This document shows, piece after piece, positions 52,201-62,202 of a stretch of 64,000 nucleotides of DNA. The first letter of the stretch is position 1. Every line of letters begins with the position of its first letter. The stretch lies in assembly GCA_021495925.1 (NCBI GenBank), contig JAKEKT010000038.1, positions 1-64,000 on the forward strand, written 5' to 3'. The notes under the pieces were generated by a model. The model was not told where the DNA came from and did no database searches. It saw only the letters and a list, made by a program, of their open reading frames with translations. Origin of the DNA: Diplodia intermedia (Eukaryota > Ascomycota > Dothideomycetes > Botryosphaeriales > Botryosphaeriaceae). The position numbers and the translations under genes are program-made.

Positions 52201-52232
52201 TCGGCTTAGCCGAGCAGGCAGGCGCACCTGCC
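52201..52232. promoter_or_regulatory. Twin palindromes upstream of the small secreted protein gene
   Basis: The first palindrome is TCGGCT-T-AGCCGA at 52201-52213. It contains CGG-N5-CCG, the layout bound by Zn2Cys6 fungal regulators. After three bases comes GGCAGG-CGCA-CCTGCC at 52217-52232, a perfect 6-4-6 inverted repeat. Both lie 152-183 bp before the ATG at 52384. Function as operator sites is inferred. Confidence 0.5.
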
Positions 52233-52248
52233 ATCACTGCCCGGGGAC

Positions 52249-52256
52249 TACATAAA
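52249..52256 (+). promoter_or_regulatory. TATA-like element, small secreted protein gene
   Basis: The sequence tacataaa lies about 130 bp before the ATG at 52384 and just after the twin palindromes. A C/T-rich leader follows, as is common in fungal promoters. Confidence 0.4.
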
Positions 52257-52383
52257 CCTCCCTCTCGAAACCCTCCACCAGGCTTCCTCTTACTCTGACT
52301 ACAAACCTTCGTCGCTTCCTTGAATCTCCGGCCTGGAGCACTCACTCAATCCAACCCAACCCGACCCTTCTCTCTACATCAAG

Positions 52384-52851
52384 ATGTTCTCCCTCAAGGT
52401 CGTTCTTGCTTTCATGGCAATCCAGGCCTGCCTCACCGTCCCGGTCAAGGCCGACCCCGACTTCTGCGATAAGCTCAAGGACGCCCTCGGCGATGGTGCC
52501 GTTCGCCGCCGTGCCGACCCCATCAACAACTCCGAGCAATCTTCCGTTGCCGGCATCGTGCCGTCCAAATGCGACTGGGAGACCGGCACCCAGGAAGATG
52601 TGAGCCTCACCCACCCGCGGCCTCTCTTCTCCACTAGCAACGCTGACTGATCCGGATCACTACAGGGCGAAGGAAAGAAGGCCTGCGTCGACTACTGCAA
52701 GGGCCTCTTCCGCGACCAGGATGTCTGCAACGACTCACGCTGCCTTGCTTGGAACGGCGGCTACGAACTCACCGGCCCCGACGAGGGCAAGAAGAAGGAT
52801 GGCTTGTGCTACTGCACCTGCGGTTGCCCCAACATCGATGGTGACGAGTGA
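52384..52851 (+). CDS. Small secreted cysteine-rich protein (effector-type), 133 aa
   Basis: I recognise no family. The exons are 52384-52599 and 52666-52851, with a 66-bp GT..AG intron and a gctgac branch site. Residues 1-23 form a signal peptide (Lys5, hydrophobic core, cleavage predicted after VKA). The mature part has 10 cysteines (28, 63, 79, 83, 93, 98, 120, 122, 124, 126), the last four alternating as CxCxCxC. An Arg triplet at 41-43 could be a Kex2-type processing site, so the chain may be a pro-protein. N48 and N94 sit in N-glycosylation sequons. The C-terminus is acidic. Size, secretion and an even number of cysteines fit an apoplastic effector or other extracellular protein. Its place about 2.3 kb from a RIP block is also typical of effectors. 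Role in host interaction is inference only. Confidence 0.83.
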
Positions 52852-53786
52852 GGGCACCATGAGCGACGAAGACTGACGACAACCGGCTTCAGTGATCACA
52901 CTAGTCGACCAAATGGTCTGCAGAACGGGCAAGAAATACTGGAATTTTCTTTTTCGGACAGATAAAAGATCCGGGCCAGTGCTTGAAAGCATGGAGACTA
53001 AACAATCTGAGCTTCTGACTCTCAAACCCCATTTTATCATGCACTGTGACCTCCCGCATCTACTTCATAGAAAAATTCTGCAAGGGATAGGTAGTTGAAT
53101 ATAAGATCCGAATGTAAAGATAAGTTTTAAATACGCACATTTGCGTCCGGATCTTGTATTCAACTGCCTATATCATTCTGATGATGCGGAATCAATGCAA
53201 GGCAGACGCGGGTGGGCAATTTCTATTGTCACCCGCTGTGGCCTTTGTCGCTTGTGGGTGTGTTCAGGTTTCACCAGCCAAGTTTGCTACGAACGCGAAG
53301 CACCAGAAGTTGCCCTCATCATCCATTTACCATCTATCAACATATGCACTCTCGCTACAGGCAATAACCTAAACACATGGATATCATTCGCCTCATCCCG
53401 GCTCTTGCTTGCATATGTACCCGCCTTCCTTCCCAGCTGTGTATTGTCATGGTGCTTGTAAGGAGTCGGTCATGTTTGCCAAAAATCAAAAAAAAAAAAA
53501 TCAAAAAACAAGAATAACAAGTGGAGGATGAAGAGAATCAAAAGTATTATCTACAAAGAGAAGAGGAAGGCTGGTGGAAGAAAGAAGCGCCCAAATGCCG
53601 TACGCGAGACATCTTCTGATGCGATGGGTGTGTTCGGATGCTCGCCTCATGCAGTACGCTTTCTACGCGCGGGTAAAGATGCCAAAAGGAACCAAATATG
53701 CGAGTGGAAATATAGAGACGCCAGCGCCGTGAAGGGAAGGAGGGGCGAGAGAGAAACAGAAGGATGGTATAAAGCGTCCGCTGCTC
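52852..53786. other. Convergent intergenic region
   Basis: This lies between the small secreted protein gene and the protease gene, whose 3' ends face each other. It contains a long hairpin (53087-53171), listed separately, and an A-rich run at about 53,482-53,510. No coding region is supported. Confidence 0.55.
53087..53171. repeat. 24-bp-stem inverted repeat (hairpin)
   Basis: Arms 53087-53110 and 53148-53171 pair over all 24 positions if two G-U pairs are allowed, around a 37-nt loop. The left arm differs from the reverse complement of the right at two sites only. Both are C-to-T within CpA. It could be a foldback element remnant, a small-RNA precursor or a shared 3' processing structure. 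Confidence 0.65.
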
Positions 53787-56620
53787 TCACATGACGACAC
53801 ACTCCCGATCCGGAGGTTTCTTCTTCGCCTTCCCCTTCCCACCACCGCCTTCCGCCCTAGCCAGCTCGTCAGCCAGCGGCACGCTGCTGCTCCTGCGTGC
53901 CTTCTTTTCCTTCTTCGTGCGACCGAAGCCCATCGACGTCGAGCTCTTCTGTGGGGCGTGGATGTTATTCGTCGGCGCCTCAACAAGGACGAGCGGATTG
54001 CTTGGATCGCCCTCGACATTGCTGTCATCGCCGCCGCTATTCTCGTCCTTTTCCTTGGTGTCGCTACTGCGGAGCGGTAGGGTATTGGTGCTGTCGCTGA
54101 GCTTGTCCCGGCTCTTGCGACCCGTGAGGCGCGACATGGTGATGCTGAGGCGGCCCTCTCCGCTTTGACTGGTGGGGCGGCTCTTGCTGCCACCGCTGCT
54201 CTTCTTGGTCGCCTTGGAGCCGCGGCGCGACGAGAGGAAGCTCGTGCGCGTCTCGTCGGCTGGCGTTGGCGGGCCGGTGGCCGCGCGCGACGCGAGGCTA
54301 TTCTCATCGAAGGCGATGCTATTGCGGCGCGTGCTGTTGAAGCTCGAGCGGCCCCTGGCGGAGTCGTTGGAGCCGGGGACTTCTTGGCTGGGCGACAATA
54401 TGTGGTTCTCCGTGAGCTCGAGGCTTGGACGACTTGGCTCCCAATCTGAAGTGTCGATGGCAAGCTCGCCCTTCTCGGCTAGGATCGTATCGTCTCGGCC
54501 TCCGGCTTCTGAATTCGCCTCTTCATAAGTAGGGGGATCTCCTCGTGCCAGCTCCTCGTCGATGGGGCAGACTTGGTAGAAGAGGAGGTATGGCGTTTCT
54601 TCTTTCAAGGCTTGGTGAATATCGACATAGGTCACACGTTCCTTCGCCAGGTCGTCAAACCGCATCCAAGGCGTGTGTTCATCATCGTTGTCAGGTCGGT
54701 AATTTTCTGGTCCATCCCTTGAGCCGACTGCTACAGGAGTCTGGCCGCGAACAAGCGAAATGTAATGTCCAGAATCCACGGACGCGCCGCGGTGGCATAC
54801 CACGGACTGCAGAACAAGCTGGAAGTTTCCGAATAGGGGCCCTTCTTCCTGCATTCGGTCATCCGATATAAAATGGGGTAGCGCTATCTCCAATGGAATG
54901 TCAATGAATGTGCCACGTCGTACCGGTAGGCCGTTAGGCAACATTGAGTATCTCTTCAAGCATATGCCCAAAATCGGTCGTTTCGCTGCAAAATGCGCAG
55001 CGACTTGGGCATCGTTGGCCGGCGCGTTATCAGTGTACCAGGCTGTGGAGCAGTTAGCTCTGTCAACGTGGCCGTCTTAACAGCTGAGGACTCACGAATC
55101 AAGCTAAAGAATTGCCATGCAGGCATCGTGATCTCCTTCTTAGCAAACGAGCTTGAGCGGGTACGTCCAGGTCCGGTCGAGGGCGGCTTCTCGGATGGCT
55201 CTCCAACTTCGCAATGCCGTTCGCTGAAAATGCTGTCTGTTCGGTGTCGAGTGTTAACAGGTCTCTCCGGTGATATGGGGTTAATGGAGGCACTACTGTA
55301 GGTCGGTGCGACCGGCGACTCCGGTCCTGAGGTCACTTCGATTGACTCGACATGAACCGCGTTGGATTTTTCAGGGGGCCTCGGACCCGGCTCCTCATTC
55401 TCCCTGACTGACTGAAGGGTGCTCCTCCGTTCTAGATGGCGCCTGACTTCGATACGATTGTTGAAGTAGATCTCCAGACATTCTTCGAGCTTTATTGGCT
55501 CGTCGCTGTGCGGGTTGTCCTCCGGTATGGCGACTTCCAATAGCCTCTCATTGACAAATCTGTGATCATCGGCAACATCCTCTTTTCCCGTGTGGTAGAT
55601 GTCCATCTTCAGTGTGAGCAAAGGCAGTTCCAGCTGACCAGTGATGAATGTAAATGCTTCTGAGGCATCTTGCTGGTTCAATTGTGCAGCATCTTCCCAG
55701 CCACACTGGGCCAGGGCCTCCTGGAGATGTTTGGTCTGTAGGAAGGATGTTAGTCCTGGCCGGAAAGAAAGAAAAAAGTGCAAGACCGCGTATAACCACG
55801 TACGATGTCAACAGTAATGAGCTTTCCAGCGCGTAAGAGGTTCACCCAGAGCCGCAGGATAGTTGCTAGGCGCCTCCGGGGAGTGTCGGCAAAGGAGTCG
55901 AACAGCATGGCTTCGAAGGAGTCCAGCCTAGCAAACATGGCGAAGAGCAACGAATCCAGATAGCAGGTGACTGCGCACCTATTCTCGGCGCCAAGCAATT
56001 TCGTCTTGGGGCTGTATTCGCGCAGGATGCCGTCCACAGAGTCTTCAAAAAGGACGAGCAGCTCCGTTGCCTCCTTAATGTCGCCTTTCGTGATCCTGGA
56101 CCGCAGCGCATACGTGATTTGGGGGTCTTTGAGGGTATTGATTCCATAGGCGGTAAGGCGCTGCGCAACCGCTTTGACCTGCGTGTGCATCAGCAGCCGC
56201 CGTGGGGATGCAGCATGATTCTGCGCACCTTTTTCTTCTCCTCTTCGCTCTCTTGCCTCTTGTTGTCGTCCGTGTAGAAAATGTTGTACAGATCTGATGG
56301 GATTGGTGGTGGTGGCTGGTGGTGGTGTTAGCAGGTCGGGTCTGGCGGGCAGGGCCGGGGAGCAGGCAGTCGACCGGCGAGGCAGAGCACCGACTGCACA
56401 GAGCGCTCTCGTCATTTTCAGGCGTGGCGGCGTTGAAGATGAAGGTCGAGACCCTGCGCAACATGCGGCGACGACCCCGCGGACCGGCTGATGGCGACAC
56501 CTCACTGACCTCCTCGATGCTGTTGGCGCTCTTGCGCTTCTCACCGGCGGAGCGCTTGCCGCGCCTGCTTAAGAATCGCGACATCCCCTCCATGATCTCG
56601 CCGCCGTACTTCGCAGACAT
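53787..56620 (-). CDS. Ubiquitin-specific protease with C-terminal CaaX box
   Basis: This is a deubiquitinating cysteine protease, 853 aa in the five-exon model: 56395-56620, 56229-56293, 55804-56178, 55096-55735 and 53787-55042. Introns are 101, 50, 68 and 53 bp, all GT..AG and in phase. Intron 1 has a weaker GTCGGT donor and is least certain. The N-terminus (MSAKYGGEIMEG) is basic. The Cys box TCYLDSLLFAMF puts the nucleophile at C169. The His box VDSGHYISLVRG has H528, with WMRFDD at about 561-566. QQDASEAF and ILGICLKRY are further family blocks. A Ser/Thr/Arg-rich region at about 309-410 interrupts the catalytic fold, and a Ser-rich disordered tail follows it. The last residues, KGKAKKKPPDRECVVM, form a basic stretch plus CVVM, a CaaX motif with Met in the X place that favours farnesyl. 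Membrane attachment is therefore predicted. The start shares a divergent promoter with MRPL7. Confidence 0.87.
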
Positions 56621-56971
56621 CCATGAAGTAAGGTGGCCGGGAGGGCTGGTGGGTTTGGGCTGGGCGCAGACAGTGTGGGGTAGGCAGGCGGCGACGTTGG
56701 CGCTGTTTGCGCGGGGAATTGGTTTGCGGCGCAAGGCGAAGCGAGCGCGAGACGTCGGATGCGGCGGAGCGCGGCGGAGCAGACAGGAGAGCTCGAGCTC
56801 TCTTGCGATGTGAGCAGGTGCTGTTTGTTGCAATGTTCATGGTTCTTAACGGCCTCAGCTGGGGCCCGCCGGGGATCAAGCGCTTTGTCCGTGCGCAGCT
56901 GTCGCCGATTTTCTGGATCTGCGCGTCCGGCCGACGACATCGCTGAACACCACGCCAGCCTTCTCTCCACC
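56621..56971. promoter_or_regulatory. Divergent promoter, USP gene and MRPL7
   Basis: These 351 bp separate the two start codons of genes on opposite strands. The region is GC-rich with no clear TATA box. It must hold both 5'UTRs and core promoters. The overlapping open frames show no family features. Confidence 0.6.
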
Positions 56972-58164
56972 ATGGCCCTCCGCGAGCTCGGCGCGCGCCT
57001 GAGCTGCGCCCTCCGCACCGATGCGCGCCCCCGCTTGAGCGCTGCCGCGCCCCTTGGCCGCCGGAACACCTCCTCGTCGCCGGCCGCGGACTCCGGCGCG
57101 GACCTGGAGGAAACCTCGTCGTTCGATGTGCCGCCCCCGGATGCAGAAATCATCAAGACGTGGGACCCGATAGGACGACAAAAGCAGAGGGAAAGGCCCT
57201 TGCCATCCAGCAGGTGCGCAACATTGCAATTGATGCTGTTGCGACGGATTCCATGGCCAGCAGCACGCGCTACCGCAGTCATTTACTGACGGATCTGTGG
57301 CAGATACAAGTTCCGATCTCCTAGGTACTACCGCGGCCCTCTGCATCCACACCAGCCTCCGCCCGTATCAGACCCGTCTTCTCGCTTGTTCATTCCTGGA
57401 CCCTTCACATCCCCACGCCTGGAGCAAACCTACGACAGCACAGTCAGGCCCGACCTGATGACCGTGGCATACCACCACCACCCTCCCGGCTACCGTGCAC
57501 CTCCCAAGTCACAGAGATTACGAGAATGGATTGGTGATTCGCCGTACTTCAAGAACCGTCCTCTCAGAGGCCCTCGCGGTGGAGACACCCTCCGCCTCCT
57601 GCGGCGACCTATCACATTTAGGAATATCCCCAAGCTGGCAGGTATTACGGTCCACACTATGGTTTCTAAGGCGTCAGAAGATTCGGCTCATCTTCACGTT
57701 GCTGGCATGGTGGTCCAGGCGATAACAGGCGTTCGTACCACTGCGTTCAAAGCCAAGCATGGCGTGGCTCAATGGGGGCTGCGTGAAGGCAAATTCGTCT
57801 CCGTCAAGGCCGAGCTCACGGGCGAGGCCATGTATGATTTCCTGGGAAAGACAATTGACCTGATCCTGCCAAGGATCAAGGAATGGAAGGGAGCTAAGGG
57901 CAGCTCGGGAGACAGCAGCGGCAACATCGCTTTCGGTTTGCCTGCCGATGCTGTGGCCATGTACCCGGAGATTGAGGTCAACTACGATATGTGAGTTGGA
58001 CTGGGGTTGCGTGCGAGATTGGTCCGCTAACATCAACCAGGTACCCGTCCAAGATGATACCTGGTTGCCACGTCATTGTGAAGACGACGGCAGACACCGA
58101 TAGAGACGCAAGGTTTCTTCTCAACTCCCTTGGCATTCCTTTCTACGGCAAGTTCAGGAACTAA
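56972..58164 (+). CDS. MRPL7: Mitochondrial large-subunit ribosomal protein uL5m (MRPL7)
   Basis: This is a component of the mitochondrial large ribosomal subunit, equivalent to bacterial L5. Three exons, 56972-57213, 57304-57990 and 58041-58164, give 350 aa. Both introns (90 and 50 bp) are phase 2 with GT..AG ends and ctgac or gctaac branch sites. The N-terminus is rich in Arg, Ala and Ser with no acidic residue in the first four, like a mitochondrial presequence. Splicing rebuilds SSR-YKFRSPRYYRGPLHPHQPP. L5-type blocks follow: ITFRNIPKLAGITVHTMV, VVQAITGVR and FGLPADAVAMYPEIEVNYDM. The C-terminal ending NSLGIPFYGKFRN is carried by the third exon. Length is usual for fungal MRPL7. It is housekeeping, upstream of RAD16 on the same strand. 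Confidence 0.93.
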
Positions 58165-59129
58165 ATGGGAGGCGCATTTGATTGTATCATGCTCTCAATC
58201 TGCGGCGGCAAAGGCATTAGGTCAGCGCAGTGCCATGCGCGGGCGTGTACGAATAGTCGACGAGCCCTAAGCAAAGTCTATGTTGAACGGAGTGATGTGT
58301 GCAGATGACAAGCTTTGTTGAGACAGTTTTAAGGGGCTGGCCTGTGGATGCTTGCCTGCGTTTCACCGCTGCGGTGCAACGGAAACCGTGGCCAATTAAT
58401 GGCGGCATGCGAAGACAGTATGCGGTGCGAGGGCAGCAGTACCTCACGACTGTCCAATCTGAGGCCGGCTGGTGCGTTTGGATCTCTGAATAGGCAATCA
58501 AGCTACAAACGTGCACGAATTCCCGGTTGATTATACCCTCCCTCTACAGCCCGTGTACATACGTGACGCGCGTGATCCGGGGAAAGATCGACAGGGCAAC
58601 CTACACACGGCGGGAAGACAAAACACGAGCTCCTATATAAGTGGAAGGACACTTTGGATCGGTCAATTCAACTTGTTCCGGATGTTCAGGAGCTTAGACC
58701 AATTAAAGTGTTGCAGCTGCAAACCCAAATTGCCCTTTGACCAAGCACGTGATGGCGCGCGTATCCGGAGACCCGACGCGACCGACCGTGGCGATAAGCA
58801 CCACGGCAAGGGACGTGCGGTCGATGCGCCAGTCGTCGACTCCACTTCATTGATCGAGCAAGATCCACGAATCCCAGAAATCGCCACGACGCCCGGCTTT
58901 TTTCTTTCACTCTCTTTGATCCTCTCGAAGCAGTCCGGTCCCGAACTGACGCAGTGGCATCAATTTCCACTGTGGCAAATCGAAGAAGCTGCTAACAGCC
59001 ACTAACTTGTAAGACACCCGCAGCGCTGCCGCCTCTGTCGCTTGCGCCCTGTCACTTTGGCCTTCGCCGTTTGGTCGGGTTCGATTGCTCACTTAGCTGC
59101 CTGTGTCAGTCTTTTGTTTCGCTCCTGCC
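58165..59129. other. Intergenic, MRPL7 to RAD16
   Basis: The stretch holds the 3' end of MRPL7 and the promoter of RAD16. A tatataag sequence at 58635-58642 is a possible TATA box but lies almost 490 bp from the RAD16 ATG. No tRNA, coding region or repeat was recognised. Confidence 0.5.
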
Positions 59130-62100
59130 ATGGCACGAGGTAGACCCAGGGCGTCAGCCCAGTCCGGTAAGTGCGGAGCGCGCCCAATTTCCACGGTAGC
59201 TGCTGCCTCGTACCGCGCAACACCAGTCTGCTCAACTTCTCGGCGCGACATCCGCTAAGTCTTCGCAGCTTCTTCGACCGGCTCACCTGCAGCCAACTCT
59301 TCAACGCCGATCAACACCCGTGCCAGGTCTTTGAGGTCCCGCACTTTCGTTCCGAACAGCTCCGACAGTGAGGACCAACTCAACATTGCTACGCCCAAGA
59401 AGGGCACCTTGAAGGCCGTCGCCATCATGTCTGCACCTCGGGCGTCACGAACCGCGGCGAAAAAAGCCACCTCTACCGACTCGTCAATCGACTCGACGAG
59501 TCGCGACCATTCCGCCGAGGTCGACACCCCAGCTACAAGCTACTCGAACACCCCTGCACCCTCGACCAGAGCGAAGCGAACGAGAAGTACCAGGCTTTCG
59601 CAGGCACAGACTGGAAACGGGGACACCAACAATGACGAAGAGCTCGCTCGTGCCTTGCAGGAAGAAGAATATGGTGAAAGGAGCTTCAAGAAAGCAAGGC
59701 GAGAGGTCAGCGACACCGGAGAGGAAGACGGTGAGGATGACCAGTCTTGGAATCCTTTCAAGCCGTCCAAGCAGGCAATCAAGGATACCGACGATGAAGA
59801 GCTATCCTCTGCGCCCTCAGACCTTTCAGGTGAGGACTTCTTACCACTCGCAGCAGGTTCTAAGGGTAAGGCCAAGGCCCAACCTCGCAGGACCACGAAA
59901 CTTCCCACTCGCACCCGGGTAGCGCGCCCAAGCAGTGGCAAGATGGTTCTTGATTCCGAGAGTGAGGATGTGGGCCTACCGAGCGAGGACACTAGTGATG
60001 ACTTCGTGGATATGGATGCCGAAGGCGACTCTGATGACGCCGACTCTGAGGACATACCACTTATCAACCGGTCTTCTTCGGCACTGCAGACTTCCACGAC
60101 CGATACAACTCGCTTCAACGTTCCTCGGCTCACTGAAGAGCAGAGGGCCAGTCTTCGAGCAGGGTACCATAGAATTCGAGACCCCCGTGAGCGTAGGAAG
60201 AGGCGTCACCGTGACAACTTCGAGCGGTCGCACCCCGAGCTCAGGACAATGTGGGAGGATATTCAGAAGATTCCCATCATAAAGCCGACCCCTGCGCTGC
60301 AACCGGTCTCAATCAGCCGGAAGCTGAAGTCCTTCCAGCTCGAAGGTCTCGACTGGATGATCAAGCAGGAGAAGACTCAATACAAGGGCGGCTTGCTCGG
60401 CGATGAGATGGGCATGGGTAAAACCATTCAAGCTGTCTCGCTGATCATGTCCGACTATCCTGCCAAGGCCCCGACTTTGGTTCTTGTCCCACCCGTGGCT
60501 TTGATGCAATGGTCGAACGAGATCAACGACTACACCGACGGCAAACTCAAGGTTCTGGTTTATCACGGTTCAAATGCGAAGTCTAAGAACCTGAATGTCA
60601 AGGACTTGAAGAAGTACGACGTCATCATGATTTCGTACAACAGCCTTGAGTCTCTGCATCGAAAGCAGGTAAAAGGCTGGACCCGCGCCGACGAGATCAT
60701 TAAGGAAGCATCGCCGATCCATGCCATTGAGTACCATCGCCTGATTCTTGATGAGGCCCATAGCATCAAGCAAAGGACAACCGGCGTTGCCAAAGCTTGC
60801 TTTGCTCTTAAGGGCAAGTACAAATGGTGTCTGTCTGGAACCCCCGTCCAGAACCGTATCGGGGAGTTTTTCTCACTGCTCAGATTCTTGGAAGTCCGTC
60901 CCTTTGCGGATTATTTCTGCAAGCAGTGCAGCTGTGCCCAGTTGCATTGGTCCCTCGATAAGGACTTTAAATGTTCCGAGTGTCGTCATGCCGGTGCGCA
61001 GCATTTGTCAGTCTTCAATCAGGAGTTGCTCAACCCTATCACCGGCGATAACCCGGTCCAGCGGAAGGGCGCTCTGGACAAGCTTCACATGATCACAGCT
61101 CGTATCATGCTCCGCCGTTTGAAGCGCGACTACACAAGTTCGATGGAGCTTCCACCCAAAGAGATCAAGATTCATAACGAGTTCTTTGGCGAGGTGGAGC
61201 GGGACTTCTCATCCAGCATCATGAGCAACACTCACCGTCAGTTTGACACGTACGTTTCGCGTGGTGTTATGCTCAACAACTACGCCAACATCTTCGGTCT
61301 CATCATGCAGATGCGCCAGGTTGCTGACCACCCTGATTTGATTCTGAAGAAGAAGAACGAAGGGGGCCAGAATGTTCTGGTCTGCAACATTTGCGATGAG
61401 CCGGCCGAAGAGGCCATTAGGTCTCGCTGCCACCACGAGTTTTGCAGGGCCTGCGTCAAGAGCTATGTTCAAACTTGCGAGGCTTCCGATGCAGATGCGG
61501 ATTGTCCTCGCTGCCACATCCCCCTTTCTATTGACTGGGAACAGCCGGATATCGAGCAGGATGAAGACCTTGTCAAGAAGAACTCCATCATCAACCGCAT
61601 CAAGATGGACGAGTGGACGTCGTCGACGAAGATTGAGATGCTCATTTACGATCTCTACAAGCTCCGCAGCAAGAAGCAGACTCTCAAGTCGATCGTCTTC
61701 TCACAGTTCACGTCTATGCTTCAACTCATCGAGTGGCGTCTCCGCCGTGCTGGATTCAACACCGTCATGCTTGATGGAAGCATGAGCCCCGTTCAGCGTC
61801 AGAGATCGATCGAGTACTTCATGAAGAATGCCGATGTCGAGGTCTTCTTGGTATCGCTGAAGGCTGGCGGAGTTGCATTGAACTTGACGGAGGCTTCTCG
61901 AGTCTTCATCATTGATCCTTGGTGGAATCCAGCCGCAGAGTGGCAGAGTGCCGACCGCTGCCACCGCATTGGCCAGAAGCGGCCCTGCGTTATCACCCGC
62001 TTGGTCATCGAGGACTCGGTGGAATCTCGTATCGTCATGCTTCAGGAAAAGAAGGCAGCCATGATCAACGGAACCGTCAACAACGACCAGGTAAGCGATG

Positions 62101-62202
62101 CATTTGGCCTCTCGATGATTTTTCGAATGCTGACATCCAACCCAGGTTGCTATCGAGAAACTCACACCCGAAGACATGCAATTCCTTTTCCGCGGAACTT
62201 GA
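59130..62202 (+). CDS. RAD16: Rad16-type SNF2 ATPase with RING finger, nucleotide excision repair
   Basis: Rad16 works with Rad7 in global-genome nucleotide excision repair as a DNA translocase and ubiquitin-ligase subunit in the nucleus. Exons 59130-59166, 59293-62090 and 62146-62202 give 963 aa. The introns are 126 and 55 bp. The 37-nt first exon encodes MARGRPRASAQS, with an RGRP AT-hook-like core. The distal acceptor was chosen because it keeps the frame and gives GCC across the junction. Residues about 30-280 are acidic, Ser-rich and disordered. The SNF2 N-lobe has GDEMGMGKT (about 378-388), ILDEAH (about 496-501) and SGTPVQNR. A C4-type insert CKQCSC..CSEC follows. A C3HC4 RING runs from CNICDEP to CPRC (about 709-755). 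The C-lobe has VFSQFTSMLQ and DPWWNPAAEWQSADRCHRIGQ (about 886-907). The end LTPEDMQFLFRGT is typical of fungal Rad16. Confidence 0.94.

Noticed and set aside
51978..52298. 106-codon frame between the GH71 and small secreted protein genes
   Set aside because: It covers the promoter palindromes and TATA-like element, has no family features, and competes with a frame on the other strand.
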